A program made the translations under genes and the position numbers. Shown one piece after another: positions 36,633-45,800 of a stretch of 64,000 bases of DNA (position 1 is its first letter; each line of letters begins with the position of its first letter). Origin of the DNA: Pseudomonas benzenivorans (GTDB lineage Bacteria > Pseudomonadota > Gammaproteobacteria > Pseudomonadales > Pseudomonadaceae); assembly GCF_024397895.1 (NCBI RefSeq), contig NZ_CP073346.1, positions 3,844,001 to 3,908,000 of the forward strand, in the 5' to 3' direction. The notes beneath the pieces are model-generated. The model saw only the letters and a program-made list of their open reading frames with translations. It ran no database searches and was not told the origin of the DNA.

Positions 36633-37385
36633 ATGCTCAAAGCTCGCCTGATCTGCCTGGATGACCAAGCCCACGAGCACACCCACGACCACCATCAGTT
36701 GGTGCTGTCGCTGTCCGGGCGTGCCGAGTTCGAGGTCAACGGTCGAGGCGGCGAGGTGTGCCGGATGCGCGCCTGCCTGGTGCCGGGCGATGCCGATCAT
36801 CAGTTTGCCGGGGTCGGCGACAACCGCATGCTGATCCTCGACCTGGACGAGCAGGACACCCCCAGCGAAGACCTGGAGCTGCTCACCCACCTGTTCGAGA
36901 CGCCGCGTTACCCGCAGCTGGACGCCGACTTCCAGAACCTGCTGAGCTACGCGGGAGCCGAACTGGAGCGCTACGGCAGCGACCCGATGCTGGCCCGTGC
37001 CCTGGGCGGCGTGCTGCTGCGCGCGCTGCACCTGCGCCTGTTCGGCGAGCGGCAGGGGCGCGGCCAGGGCTCGCTCGACCTGGAGCGCCTGGACGCCTAT
37101 ATCGACGCGCACCTGGTGCGCCGCATCAGCGTCGCCGAACTGGCCCAGGTGGCCTGCCTGAGCCCCAGCCATTTTCATGCCCAGTTCAAGGACAGTGTCG
37201 GCCTGACACCCCATCAGTACCTGCTCAAGACTCGCCTGGACCGTGCCGCGCGCCTGCTGCGCGAGAGTCCGCTGCCGCTGATCCGCATCGCCGAGGAGTG
37301 TGGCTTCTCCAGCCAGAGCGCCTTGACTACGGCCATGCGGCGCTACCTCGGACTGACGCCCAAGCGCCTGCGCGCCAGCGAGTAG
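36633..37385 (+). CDS. pruR: AraC family regulator PruR
   Basis: A 250-residue AraC-type regulator with an N-terminal cupin domain (HEHTHDHHQLVLSLSGRAEF) and a C-terminal double HTH. The HTH helices read RISVAELAQVACLSPSHFHAQF and IRIAEECGFSSQSALTTAMRR. PruR activates putA-putP in P. aeruginosa and has this size and neighbourhood. PutA here lacks a DNA-binding domain, so a separate regulator is needed. A 21-bp-spaced direct repeat 140-175 bases before putA is a likely target. The ATG at 36633 lacks a strong ribosome site; upstream starts exist. Confidence 0.82.
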   Translation: MLKARLICLDDQAHEHTHDHHQLVLSLSGRAEFEVNGRGGEVCRMRACLVPGDADHQFAGVGDNRMLILDLDEQDTPSEDLELLTHLFETPRYPQLDADFQNLLSYAGAELERYGSDPMLARALGGVLLRALHLRLFGERQGRGQGSLDLERLDAYIDAHLVRRISVAELAQVACLSPSHFHAQFKDSVGLTPHQYLLKTRLDRAARLLRESPLPLIRIAEECGFSSQSALTTAMRRYLGLTPKRLRASE

Positions 37386-37496
37386 CGGCCAGCCCTCGGC
37401 CTGCACCGCCCCCGGCGACCTCATGCCGGAGCGTCGCGGTCCGCCTCGCCTTCAGGTAATTTTGCCGGATTGCCAATCGCATGGAGCAACACCGAG

Positions 37497-37700
37497 ATGC
37501 CATACGTCAATATCCAGATCACCAAGGGTGCGAGCCGCGAGCAGAAGGCTCAGCTGGTCAAGGAGGTGACCGAGTCCCTGGTCAGGGTGCTCGGCAAGAA
37601 GCCGGAGCATACCCACGTGGTGATTCAGGAGATTCTCGAGGAAGACTGGGGTTTTTCCGGAATGCTTACCGATGAGTGGAAGCGCCAGCAGGCAGACTGA
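37497..37700 (+). CDS. 4-oxalocrotonate tautomerase family protein
   Basis: A 67-residue tautomerase. After removal of the initiator Met, Pro1 is the catalytic base in PYVNIQITKG. The length and the element QLVKEVTESLVRVLGKKPEHTHVVIQE fit the 4-OT family, as does VIQEILEEDWGF. The native substrate of most such small tautomerases is unknown. It follows pruR by 111 bases and no pathway neighbours point to a substrate. Confidence 0.92.
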   Translation: MPYVNIQITKGASREQKAQLVKEVTESLVRVLGKKPEHTHVVIQEILEEDWGFSGMLTDEWKRQQAD

Positions 37701-38003
37701 GGGGCGAGTTGCCAGCCGGTGCTGATCGCCGGCGCGGCAGCGACCGTTACGGGGGAGCGTGTCCGGTGCAAGGCTGCTACCTCTGGGGGGCAAGTCCTGG
37801 CTGATGGATCGCTTTACCAGAGCCTGCGGCCACTGTCCTCCGTCGTTCGGCCCGTTGCGTCAACTGTGCTGTGCGATATCCTTGACAAGGCACAGGGAAC
37901 AGACCGTAGCCCGTGCTGCTCTATAGTTGAAACACTCACCTCCGCCGATCGGGTCGTGGTCGCGTCCGCCTGACGACGGTCTTTCAACAGAGAGGTAGGT
38001 CCC
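37701..38003. other. intergenic region before small hypothetical gene
   Basis: This 303-base stretch contains no supported gene. A TATAGT at 37923-37928 could be a -10 for the gene at 38004, but no good -35 is spaced correctly. Otherwise nothing is seen. Confidence 0.5.
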
Positions 38004-38255
38004 ATGAGCACCCTGCAATGCGTCCATCGTGACCACACCATAGTCGCAGATGTCGTCGAGCATCCCGGCATCCCCACTCCCTGGGCCGGTGGCTGTCATA
38101 TCACCACGCCGGACGGGCGTACCACCAAGCGCCTGACCCTGCCGGTGGACAGCCTCTATCTCGCCGAGCTGGAAAGCGCCCAGCGTGCCTCGATCGCCCA
38201 CGGCAAGTGGCTGGTCGACCAGGCCCTGGACCATGGCAAGCCGTTGTTCCACTAG
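38004..38255 (+). CDS. conserved small hypothetical protein
   Basis: An 83-residue protein, acidic and histidine-rich at the start (QCVHRDHTIVADVVEHPG). It contains TPWAGGCHITTPDGRTTKRL. The compositional quality and the clear ribosome site GAGAGGTAGG before the ATG support a real gene. I recognise no domain and its function is unknown. Confidence 0.6.
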   Translation: MSTLQCVHRDHTIVADVVEHPGIPTPWAGGCHITTPDGRTTKRLTLPVDSLYLAELESAQRASIAHGKWLVDQALDHGKPLFH

Positions 38256-38383
38256 ATAGGGACCTGAGCCGCCGCGCCCTGGCCGAGGCGAGCAGTCGCT
38301 CATGCTCGAAGGGTGATGCCCTCGGCTGGCGGGCGCGGCCCGCTATCCTTGCAGTAAGAGGGGCGCCGAGCGGAGGTCGAGCC

Positions 38384-38680
38384 ATGAGCCACAAGCATCA
38401 GAGCCTGCTGTACTCGATCTTTCAGGATCCGCTGCGCAGCAATATCCACTGGCGGGAGGTCGAATCGCTGCTGCATCACCTCGAGGCCACAATCGAGCCG
38501 ATTCTGGGCGCGCGTTTCCGGGTGACCCTCAATGGCTACGAGTTCATCCTGCACCACCCGCACAAAGGCAACGAGTGCAGCAAACAGGAGATCAAGCACC
38601 TGCGCGAGTGCCTGAGCAACGCCGGCATGACCCCCTCGGGCTACGACCAGAAGTTCGGCCGCGCCGCAGGGCCGGAGTAA
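38384..38680 (+). CDS. HicA-type (YcfA-like) small protein without visible HicB
   Basis: A 98-residue protein of the HicA/YcfA group. It has the N-terminal block HQSLLYSIFQDPLRSNIHWREVES and the double-stranded-RNA-binding-like core with histidines in FILHHPHKGNE, then KHLRECLSNAGMTP. HicA proteins are mRNA interferase toxins when paired with HicB, but no HicB-like gene adjoins this one; many chromosomal orphans of this subgroup are probably not toxins. GGAGGTC precedes the ATG. Confidence 0.7.
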   Translation: MSHKHQSLLYSIFQDPLRSNIHWREVESLLHHLEATIEPILGARFRVTLNGYEFILHHPHKGNECSKQEIKHLRECLSNAGMTPSGYDQKFGRAAGPE

Positions 38681-38689
38681 GGCCCCGCG

Positions 38690-38896
38690 ATGGCGCGCTG
38701 GCTGATGCTGATCGGGGTGGCGATGTTGCTGCTCGGCGCGGCCCTGCATTTCGCGCCCTGGCTGCTGCACTGGTTCGGACGCCTGCCGGGTGATATCCGC
38801 ATCGAGTCCGAGCGCGGCCGCGTGTTCATACCCCTGACCTCGATGCTGCTCGTCAGCCTGGTGTTGACCCTGCTGATCAATCTGCTCAGGCGCTGA
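38690..38896 (+). CDS. DUF2905 family small membrane protein
   Basis: A 68-residue protein with two hydrophobic segments separated by a short polar loop (RLPGDIRIESERGRVFIPL). This is the DUF2905 pattern. Function unknown. It starts nine bases after the HicA-like gene and may be co-transcribed with it. Confidence 0.9.
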   Translation: MARWLMLIGVAMLLLGAALHFAPWLLHWFGRLPGDIRIESERGRVFIPLTSMLLVSLVLTLLINLLRR

Positions 38897-38934
38897 GCGC
38901 GCAGCGCTGCCGGCTCGACACGGACGTGCAGCCG

Positions 38935-40212
38935 CTACTGATCCTGCCAATCCAGGTCGCAACAGAACACCCGCAGTAGGCCGCCGACATGAACGGTCTG
39001 CGACAGGGTGATGCACATGCGGGAATCCGCTATTGACAGGTAGGGTCGGCTGACCTGGACGACCCCCGGCTGTTTCAGGGCCCGGTAGTGGTAGTGCTTG
39101 TGCGACCAGTTGGCATGGTCGCCGCACAGCAGCGGGGCGAATTGCAGATTCAGCCGCTGCTGGGAATGCAGGGGATAGACGCTGGGCGACACCTGGTGAC
39201 CCGCCTCATCGAGCAGATAGCAGCGGACCGTGCGCGAATCGCTGAACAGCAGCGCGCTGCTTTGGGCGAACTGCTGGCGGGCGGTGAAGTCGGCCAGGGC
39301 CTGCTGGAACAGGCCTTCGATACCGCGCGAGTAGTGCTGCTGGTCGGCGCGGCGTTTGACACTTTGCCACTGCCGGCCGCGTCGCAGCCTGGCGAAGGTC
39401 TGGGCGACCCCGGGCGGGTCGACGATGCACGGCTGCGGCTTGGCGAAATGGAAGCCTTGAAGCATGTCGGCGTTGGCCGCGATGGCCAGCAGGGCCTCGT
39501 GTTCGCTCTCCACGCCCTCGACTACCACCAGGCAGCCGGCCTCGTGGAGCAGGCTGACGATGCCGTTGAGAATGCGTTCGACGCGACCGGAGCTGCTCGC
39601 ATCCTGAATCAGGCGACGGTCGATCTTGACGATGTCCGGCTCCAGATCCCAGATCCGGTCGAAATTGGAGTGGCCGGCGCCGAAGTCGTCGATGGCGATC
39701 AGGCAACCCAGCTCCCGGAAGTGGCGGATGAACTGCTTCAGTTGCGCCTGATCACGGACTTCGCTTTCGATGATCTCGATGACCAGCCGATGGGCGGGGA
39801 TGCCGGTCGCGTGCAGCAGGTTTCGGGTGAAGCCGATGTCCGGGCGCTCGCTGACCAGGTATTGCGAGTTCAGGTTGAGGAACAGCCAGGCGTGACCGCT
39901 GGCCTGGCGCGCGAAGTTGTGCATGTGCAGCGTGCGGCAGGTGCGGTCCAGCTCCAGGCATTCCCGGCCGTTTCTCGGCATGGCCAGCAGCGCCGCCGGT
40001 GACTCCGGGCGACCGTCGTCGTACTGGGCTCGCACCAACCCTTCGTAACCGACCGCGCGCCCGTGGGCGATGCTGAAAATCGGCTGGAAGTGGCTGCCCA
40101 GCGACAAATCGCGATAGCGGGTGTAGTGCACCGGTTCGGCTGACGGATCAGGCAGAGCTATGCGGGGGGCTACATTGTCGAGCTCTGGCAAGGGGGAGGC
40201 GGCATTGTGCAT
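38935..40212 (-). CDS. EAL-domain c-di-GMP phosphodiesterase with C-terminal sensor-like domain
   Basis: A 425-residue protein with an EAL domain at about residues 35-275 and a C-terminal domain of about 140 residues resembling a PDC/YkuI_C fold. The signature reads YEGLVR in place of EAL. The catalytic and metal residues appear intact: N in LFLNLN, E in IIESE, DD in IDDFGAG, K in IVKIDR, E in VEGVES and Q in LQGFHF, so it should hydrolyse c-di-GMP. There is no transmembrane segment. It is the last gene of an operon with a chemotaxis protein and a NIT-like protein, with 10 bases to the previous stop. Confidence 0.9.
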   Translation of the reverse strand: MHNAASPLPELDNVAPRIALPDPSAEPVHYTRYRDLSLGSHFQPIFSIAHGRAVGYEGLVRAQYDDGRPESPAALLAMPRNGRECLELDRTCRTLHMHNFARQASGHAWLFLNLNSQYLVSERPDIGFTRNLLHATGIPAHRLVIEIIESEVRDQAQLKQFIRHFRELGCLIAIDDFGAGHSNFDRIWDLEPDIVKIDRRLIQDASSSGRVERILNGIVSLLHEAGCLVVVEGVESEHEALLAIAANADMLQGFHFAKPQPCIVDPPGVAQTFARLRRGRQWQSVKRRADQQHYSRGIEGLFQQALADFTARQQFAQSSALLFSDSRTVRCYLLDEAGHQVSPSVYPLHSQQRLNLQFAPLLCGDHANWSHKHYHYRALKQPGVVQVSRPYLSIADSRMCITLSQTVHVGGLLRVFCCDLDWQDQ

Positions 40213-40222
40213 CTGGCTTCCC

Positions 40223-41074
40223 CTAGCGCTGCGGCTGCAGTTGCTGCAGTGCGGTATCCACCAGGGCCAGCAGCTCGTCGATGGCCTGGGTGGCGTGCTG
40301 AAAATAGGCCTTTGCGGCGATTGCCGGCTGCGCCTGGCCGAGCAACTCCTGTTCGATGCAGCGCAGGAAGTCGTCGATCACCCGTTGCCGATGAGGCAGG
40401 TGGAACAGGTCGCCCTGCGGTTGTTCGCCGGTATGGCGCTGCAGGGTCGCGAAGGCTGTGCCGGCCAGCAGCTGAATCTTCTGGTAGAGAAAGCGCAGGC
40501 GCACGCGCTGCTCGGCGCTGCTCCTGCCGGCGGCCGCGATACCGGTGCCCAGGGCGCGCGCCTGGCCCGCCCATTCCGCCGCCTGAACCACCTCGCGCCA
40601 GATGCAGGGTAGGTAGTTTAGGGCGGCGCGGCCCTCGCTCAGGTCGACTTCGCTGGCCACATCTTCCATCAGGTAGATGCTGTTGCGGATGATCAGGTGG
40701 TGCTGGGTCAGGTTGTTCGCCGGGGTGCCGATGCGTCCTTCGCGCAGGCGCGACCAGTGATCGATCAGGCTGCTCCAGGCGTCCTGGTGGCTGCCTCCGA
40801 GCTGCTGTGCCTCGCGGATATGCTGGTCCAGTTGCTGCCGCGTATCGGTAAGGTCCTTGTCCATGCTGGCATCGCCACAGAGCAGACCATTGCTCAGGCC
40901 TCGGTGGCGCTGAAAACCGGCGATCAGCACGCGTAGAAGGGCCAGCTGGCGGATGTTCAGCTGAATCTGCATCTGCTTGTTCCGCTGCGTTCGCCGGTGC
41001 AGGACGTAGAAGGCCAGGGTCAGAGCGGCGGCGCCGGCGCCCAGGTAGAGCCCGAGTGGGTAGAAGTCGTCCAT
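40223..41074 (-). CDS. NIT-like sensor-domain membrane protein
   Basis: A 283-residue protein with one N-terminal hydrophobic segment (about 7-26) and a helical domain starting LRVLIAGFQRHRGLSNGLL. The RGLS box is characteristic of nitrate/nitrite-sensing NIT domains, which are normally fused to receptors or kinases; here it stands alone between a chemotaxis receptor and an EAL protein, with gaps of 5 and 10 bases. The stand-alone layout suggests it feeds a signal to one or both partners. Nitrate sensing is not shown. Confidence 0.7.
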   Translation of the reverse strand: MDDFYPLGLYLGAGAAALTLAFYVLHRRTQRNKQMQIQLNIRQLALLRVLIAGFQRHRGLSNGLLCGDASMDKDLTDTRQQLDQHIREAQQLGGSHQDAWSSLIDHWSRLREGRIGTPANNLTQHHLIIRNSIYLMEDVASEVDLSEGRAALNYLPCIWREVVQAAEWAGQARALGTGIAAAGRSSAEQRVRLRFLYQKIQLLAGTAFATLQRHTGEQPQGDLFHLPHRQRVIDDFLRCIEQELLGQAQPAIAAKAYFQHATQAIDELLALVDTALQQLQPQR

Positions 41075-41079
41075 GCCGA

Positions 41080-42198
41080 TTACCCCGTCAGGTGAGCCAG
41101 ATGGTGGGCGATGGCGCGGGCCTGGTCGGCGGCCCGCAGGTTTTCGGCGTTGCCCTGGCGGACGTGGTCGGCCAGTTCGGCGATCTCCGCCACGGCCTTG
41201 CCCTGCTGCTCGGTGCTGACGGCCACCTGATCGACCTGCTCGGTCAGTTGCCGGGTGCATTGCTGCGCCCGATCGAGCAGGCTGCGCACCGCCTCGGAAC
41301 TGTTGGCACTGCGCTGCGCCAGCTCGCTGAGCCCCGCCACCTGCACGGTGGCGCCCTGTATGTGCTGTTGCACCGACTCGATGTTGCGGCTGATCTCCGC
41401 CGCCGACTCCTGGCTGTGCTGCGCCAGGCGGCGCACTTCATCGGCGACCACGGCAAAGCCACGGCCGCTCTCGCCGGCCCGGGCGGCCTCGATGGCCGCG
41501 TTCAGGGCGAGCAGGTTGGTTTGCGCAGCGATGCCGCGGATGGTCCCGGACATTTCGTTGATGGTGTGCGAGTTGCTGTTCAGTTGCTGGATCAGCTCGT
41601 TGGTGGCCTGAGCCTGCCGGGTCATATCGGCGACCTGAGACACCAGTTCGGTGAGTCGGGCGATGCCGTCGCTCAGCTGTTCGCTGGTCACCAGGCTGGT
41701 CTGTCGCGACTCGTCGGCCAGGGCCGCGACCTGGACGATGCTCACATTCAGTTGCTCGACGGCGGCGGCGGCCAAGCTGGCCGAATCGCTCTGGCCCTCG
41801 GCGTTGCGGGTCACCAGCACGGCGCTGTGCTCGAGCTCCTGGGAGGAGTGGGAGATCTCATCCAGACGCTGCTGCAGCAGCTGCTGTTGGCGCTGCTCGC
41901 GATGCAGCCACTGCTGCAGGCTACGGCTGATCGGCTGGAGCAACGGCCACTCAAGTGAGCCGGGGGCGTCCTGGCTGGCGTCGTCGCAATAGCGTTGCAG
42001 CTGCAGCACCTCCTGCCACAGCAGCCACAGGCTGGAGATGCCCAAGTAGGCCAGCAGGACCCAGGCCAGCGCTGCGGGCTGGGTGGGCAGCAGCGCTGCG
42101 GCACCTGCTGCCAGGGTGATGCAGGCCAGGGTGCGCAGCATGCCGGCAATGCCCAGTACTCCGAGCAGCAATAAGGCGGGATAGGTAAGCCATTTCAT
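41080..42198 (-). CDS. methyl-accepting chemotaxis protein with minimal sensor region
   Basis: A 372-residue receptor. Two closely spaced N-terminal hydrophobic segments (about residues 5-23 and 42-60) anchor it, without a sizeable periplasmic domain. The long cytoplasmic coiled coil contains the conserved hairpin tip [20 protein letters not shown] followed by [13 protein letters not shown]. Ligand sensing must come from outside, perhaps from the NIT-like neighbour. It is the first gene of the operon and lies 25 bases after a leader that ends in an intrinsic terminator. Confidence 0.9.
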   Translation of the reverse strand: MKWLTYPALLLLGVLGIAGMLRTLACITLAAGAAALLPTQPAALAWVLLAYLGISSLWLLWQEVLQLQRYCDDASQDAPGSLEWPLLQPISRSLQQWLHREQRQQQLLQQRLDEISHSSQELEHSAVLVTRNAEGQSDSASLAAAAVEQLNVSIVQVAALADESRQTSLVTSEQLSDGIARLTELVSQVADMTRQAQATNELIQQLNSNSHTINEMSGTIRGIAAQTNLLALNAAIEAARAGESGRGFAVVADEVRRLAQHSQESAAEISRNIESVQQHIQGATVQVAGLSELAQRSANSSEAVRSLLDRAQQCTRQLTEQVDQVAVSTEQQGKAVAEIAELADHVRQGNAENLRAADQARAIAHHLAHLTG

Positions 42199-42223
42199 GG
42201 GTCTGGTTCTCCAGCTGGTGCCG

Positions 42224-42271
42224 AAAAAAAACGCCTGAAGCCCCGCGAAACAGCCGCAGTGGGTTCAGGCG
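42224..42271 (-). terminator. intrinsic terminator in the leader of the chemotaxis operon
   Basis: On the minus strand CGCCTGAACCC pairs with GGGCTTCAGGCG (one bulged C) and is followed by eight T. It points toward, and ends 25 bases before, the chemotaxis-protein start codon at 42198, so it must either end a short upstream RNA or act as an attenuator. Confidence 0.8.
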
Positions 42272-42315
42272 CCTTTGCCTTGCAGGGGCGAGCCCTGCCG
42301 AAGTGATCGTTCGTA
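42224..42315 (-). ncRNA. candidate structured leader RNA or small RNA
   Basis: If transcription starts about 12 bases past the -12 GC of the sigma-54-like promoter, an RNA of roughly 90 nt would end at the T run. It would contain a hairpin GCAGGG/CCCTGC (loop CTCGC) and the terminator hairpin. No known family was recognised; it may be an attenuated mRNA leader or an independent small RNA. Confidence 0.4.
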
Positions 42316-42325
42316 GTGGCAGCAA

Positions 42326-42341
42326 TGCAGAAAGAGTGCCA
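42326..42341 (-). promoter_or_regulatory. sigma-54 (RpoN)-like promoter
   Basis: The minus strand reads TGGCACTCTTTCTGCA, matching the -24/-12 consensus TGGCAC-N5-TTGCA with GG and GC in exact register and one mismatch (C for T) in the -12 box. It faces the chemotaxis/NIT/EAL operon. RpoN control would fit motility genes. Confidence 0.6.
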
Positions 42342-42634
42342 TGGGGACGAGGCATTGGCCGCAGGAGTGGGCAGGGTTCTGGAACGCGGTCGAGCTTCTG
42401 TTCGAGGCGGCTTCAGCCGAGGTAATCGCTCACCAGAATGGTGCGCTGAGCGCTCTCCCGGCACGCCTTTCGCCCATTATCTGGCCGGCGTCGTGGGGGC
42501 AGCTGCCGGCTGTAGCGCCTCGATGCGCAGTCTATGACGCGCTCGCCCGGCATAGGCGGCTCTGGCGCGGGCATCCGCGGCGTCTCATCGTCGCCTGTCG
42601 GCAAACGCGCGTTGGTGATTAGCTCCTGGGCTCG

Positions 42635-42671
42635 GAGCTTTCTGCAAAAAATACCGAGTTTTCAGCAAGAA
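42635..42671. promoter_or_regulatory. 21-bp-spaced direct repeat, candidate PruR site
   Basis: GAGCTTTCTGCAAAAA (42635-42650) and GAGTTTTCAGCAAGAA (42656-42671) share 13 of 16 positions (GAG-N-TTTC-N-GCAA-N-AA) at a 21-bp spacing. This is the geometry expected for an AraC-family activator and it lies 140-175 bases before the putA start. PruR binding is inferred. Confidence 0.6.
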
Positions 42672-42810
42672 GCTGTCATGGCTCTGCCACTAAATTCCGC
42701 AATCCACTCGCGCCGTGCGTGCCTGCGTCCCCATGTGGTCGTGCCACAGGGACCGTGCTCAGCCGGTAGCCGCGGTTTTTAACAACAGTCTCCATAAGAG
42801 GATGGGCGTG

Positions 42811-45800
42811 ATGTTCAAAGCCAGTCACGTCTTGCAGGACGAGTTCCAGAACCGGATCTCTGCCGCCAAGGCCGCCGATTTTTTTCCTGTCATCAGCGCC
42901 AACTACAGCGTTGACGAGGCAGCCTATCTCACCGAGCTGCTGCAGCTCGCCGACCCCGGTGATGCCGGCATCGAGGCCATACGCCGCAGTGCCCGCACCC
43001 TGATCGAAGACGTGCGCAGCCGCGACAATGCCGTCGATACCCTCGACGCCCTGCTGCGCCAGTACAGCCTCGACACCCAGGAAGGGCTGATGCTCATGTG
43101 CCTGGCCGAGGCGCTGCTGCGCGTGCCGGACGCCGCCACCGCCGATGCGCTGATCCGCGACAAGCTCAACGCCGCCGAGTGGGAACGCCACCTGGGCCAG
43201 AGCGACAGCGTGCTGGTCAACTTCGCCGCCTGGGGCCTGGTGATGACCGGCAAGGTTGTCGATCCGGAGGCCGCCGACGGCCGCCCGAAGAGCATCCTCG
43301 GCAAACTGATCCAGCGCTCCGGCGAGCCTGTGATTCGCGCGGCGATGAACCAGGCCATGAAACTCATGGGCAAGCAGTTCGTGCTCGGCCGCACCATCGC
43401 CGAGGCGCTGAAGAACGGCCGCCCGGAACGCGAGAAGGGCTACACCTATTCCTTCGACATGCTCGGCGAGGCGGCGCTTACACAAGCTGACGCCGAGAAG
43501 TACATGGCCGACTACCGCAAGGCCATCGAGACCGTCGGCGCCGAGCCCCAGGTCGGCCCCGGCCCCAAGCCGTCCGTGTCGATCAAGCTGTCCGCCCTGC
43601 ACCCGCGCTATGAAGTGGCGCAGCGCGAGCGCGTGCTCACCGAGCTGTTCGCCAATGTCCGCGAGCTGGCGATCCTGGCTCGCGAGCTGGGCGTGGGCAT
43701 CTCGGTGGACGCCGAGGAGGCCGATCGCCTGGAGCTGTCGCTGGAGCTGTACGAGAAGCTGATGCGCGACCCGGCCATCAAGGGCTGGGGCGAGTTCGGC
43801 CTGGTGGTGCAGGCCTATTCCAAGCGCTGCCTGCCGGTGCTGGTGTGGCTGACCCTGCTCGGCAAGGAACTCGGCGCCAAGATGCCGCTGCGCCTGGTCA
43901 AGGGCGCCTACTGGGACAGCGAGATCAAGCAGTGCCACGTCCAGGGCCTGGATGGCTTCCCGGTGTTCACCCGCAAGGAGGCCACCGACACCTCCTACCT
44001 GGCCTGTGCGCGCTTTTTGCTGTCGGACTTCACCCGAGGGGTGATCTACCCGCAGTTCGCCAGCCACAACGCCCACACCGTCAGCTCCATTCTGTCGATG
44101 GCCGCCGAGCACCAGCAGCCCCGCGAGTTCGAGTTCCAGCGCCTGCATGGCATGGGCGACGCGCTCTACGACACCGTGCTGGAGAAGCATGGCAGGACCG
44201 TGCGCATCTACGCCCCGGTCGGCGCCCACAAGGACCTGCTGCCCTACCTGGTGCGGCGCCTGCTGGAAAACGGCGCGAACTCCTCGTTCGTCCACCAGCT
44301 GGTCGACCCGAGCACCCCGGTCGAGTCCCTTCTCGATCACCCGGTGACGCAACTTCGCAAGTTCAAGTCGCTCAGTAATGAGAAAATTCCACTTCCGCCC
44401 GCGCTGTTCGGCGCCGCGCGGAAAAACTCCCAAGGCATCAACATGAATATTCAGCACTCCTGGGCCGAACTCGAGTCCGTCTACCAGCCGCACCTCGACC
44501 GTCAATGGCAAGCCGCTCCGGTGATCAACGGGCAGAAGCTGGCCGGCACCGCCCAGGAAGTCCGCTGCCCCTACGAGCTGAGCCGTGTGGTCGGCAGCGC
44601 CCAGTTCGCCAGCGCCGCCCACGCCGCCCAGGCCCTGGACGTGCTGCAGGCCGCCTGGCCGCGTTGGAATGCCACCGCCATCGATGCCCGTGCGAGCATT
44701 TTCGAGCGCCTGGCCGATCAGCTGGAAGCCAACCGTGGCGAGTTGATGGCCCTGTGCACCCTGGAAGCCGGCAAGAGCCTGCAGGACGGCATCGACGAAG
44801 TGCGCGAGGCCGTGGACTTCTGCCGTTACTACGCCCAGCAGGCTCGCCTGCGCCTGGGTCGTGAAGAGCTGCAGGGGCCGACCGGCGAGCGTAACGAGCT
44901 GTTCCATGAAGGCCGCGGCATCTTCGTCTGCGTCAGCCCCTGGAACTTCCCCCTGGCCATCTACCTGGGCCAGATCGTTGCCGCCCTGGTGGCGGGCAAC
45001 TGCGTGCTGGCCAAGCCGGCCGAGCAGACCAGCCTGATCGCCGCCCGCGCCCTGGAACTGATGTTCGAAGCCGGCCTGCCGCAGGATGTGATCGCCTTCC
45101 TGCCGGGCGACGGCGCCACCCTCGGTGGCGTGTTCTGCCGCGATGCCCGCGTCGCCGGCGTCTGCTTCACCGGCTCGACCGACACCGCGCGCATTATCAA
45201 CCGCCAGCTGGCCGAGAAGGCAGGCCCGATCGCCGCCCTGATCGCCGAGACCGGCGGCCAGAACGCCATGATCGTCGACTCCACCGCGCTGCCCGAGCAG
45301 GTGGTCAAGGATGCCGTGCAGTCGGCCTTCACCAGCGCCGGCCAGCGCTGCTCGGCGCTGCGCGTGATGTACGTGCAGGCCGATATCGCCGAGCGGGTGA
45401 TCGAGCTGCTCAAGGGCGCCATGGCCGAACTCAAGGTCGGCCCGACCCACCAGCGCGTCAGCGACGTCGGTCCGGTCATCGACGCCGAAGCCAAGGCCGG
45501 CCTGGAGGCCCACATCGCCCAGCTCAAGGGCGAGGGCAAGCTGATTGCCGAAGCCACGCTGCCGGCCGGTCTGGACGGCCATTTCGTCGCCCCGGTGGCC
45601 TTCGAGATCGGCGGCATCGCCGAGCTGAAGAAGGAAAACTTCGGCCCCATCCTGCACATCGTCCGCTACCAGGCGGCCGACCTGGACAAGGTGGTGGCCG
45701 CCATCAACGGCACCGGCTACGGCCTGACCCTCGGCGTGCACAGCCGCAACGAGGAAACCGCTCAGCGCATCGAGTCCCTGGCGCGGGTCGGCAACCTCTA

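Larger units (their letters stand above)
42199..42810. other. regulatory region between the chemotaxis operon and putA
   Basis: This 612-base region has no convincing protein gene. On the minus strand it holds a sigma-54-like promoter (42326-42341) and a structured leader ending in a terminator (42224-42271). On the plus strand it holds the 21-bp-spaced repeat proposed as the PruR site (42635-42671) and the putA ribosome site AAGAGG at 42796-42801. Confidence 0.75.

Noticed and set aside
38004..38896. Toxin-antitoxin pair formed by the small genes around the HicA-like gene
   Set aside because: The flanking proteins are an unrelated small protein and a DUF2905 membrane protein; neither resembles HicB.
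42224..42315. c-di-GMP riboswitch in the leader of the chemotaxis/EAL operon
   Set aside because: The EAL gene made this attractive, but the leader does not show the conserved GEMM core I would expect; only a terminator and a second hairpin are evident.
42676..45741. Long open frame (about 1020 codons) antisense to putA
   Set aside because: It lies wholly opposite a well-supported gene, has the repetitive His/Gln/Gly/Leu composition of frame shadows in GC-rich DNA, and shows no domain.
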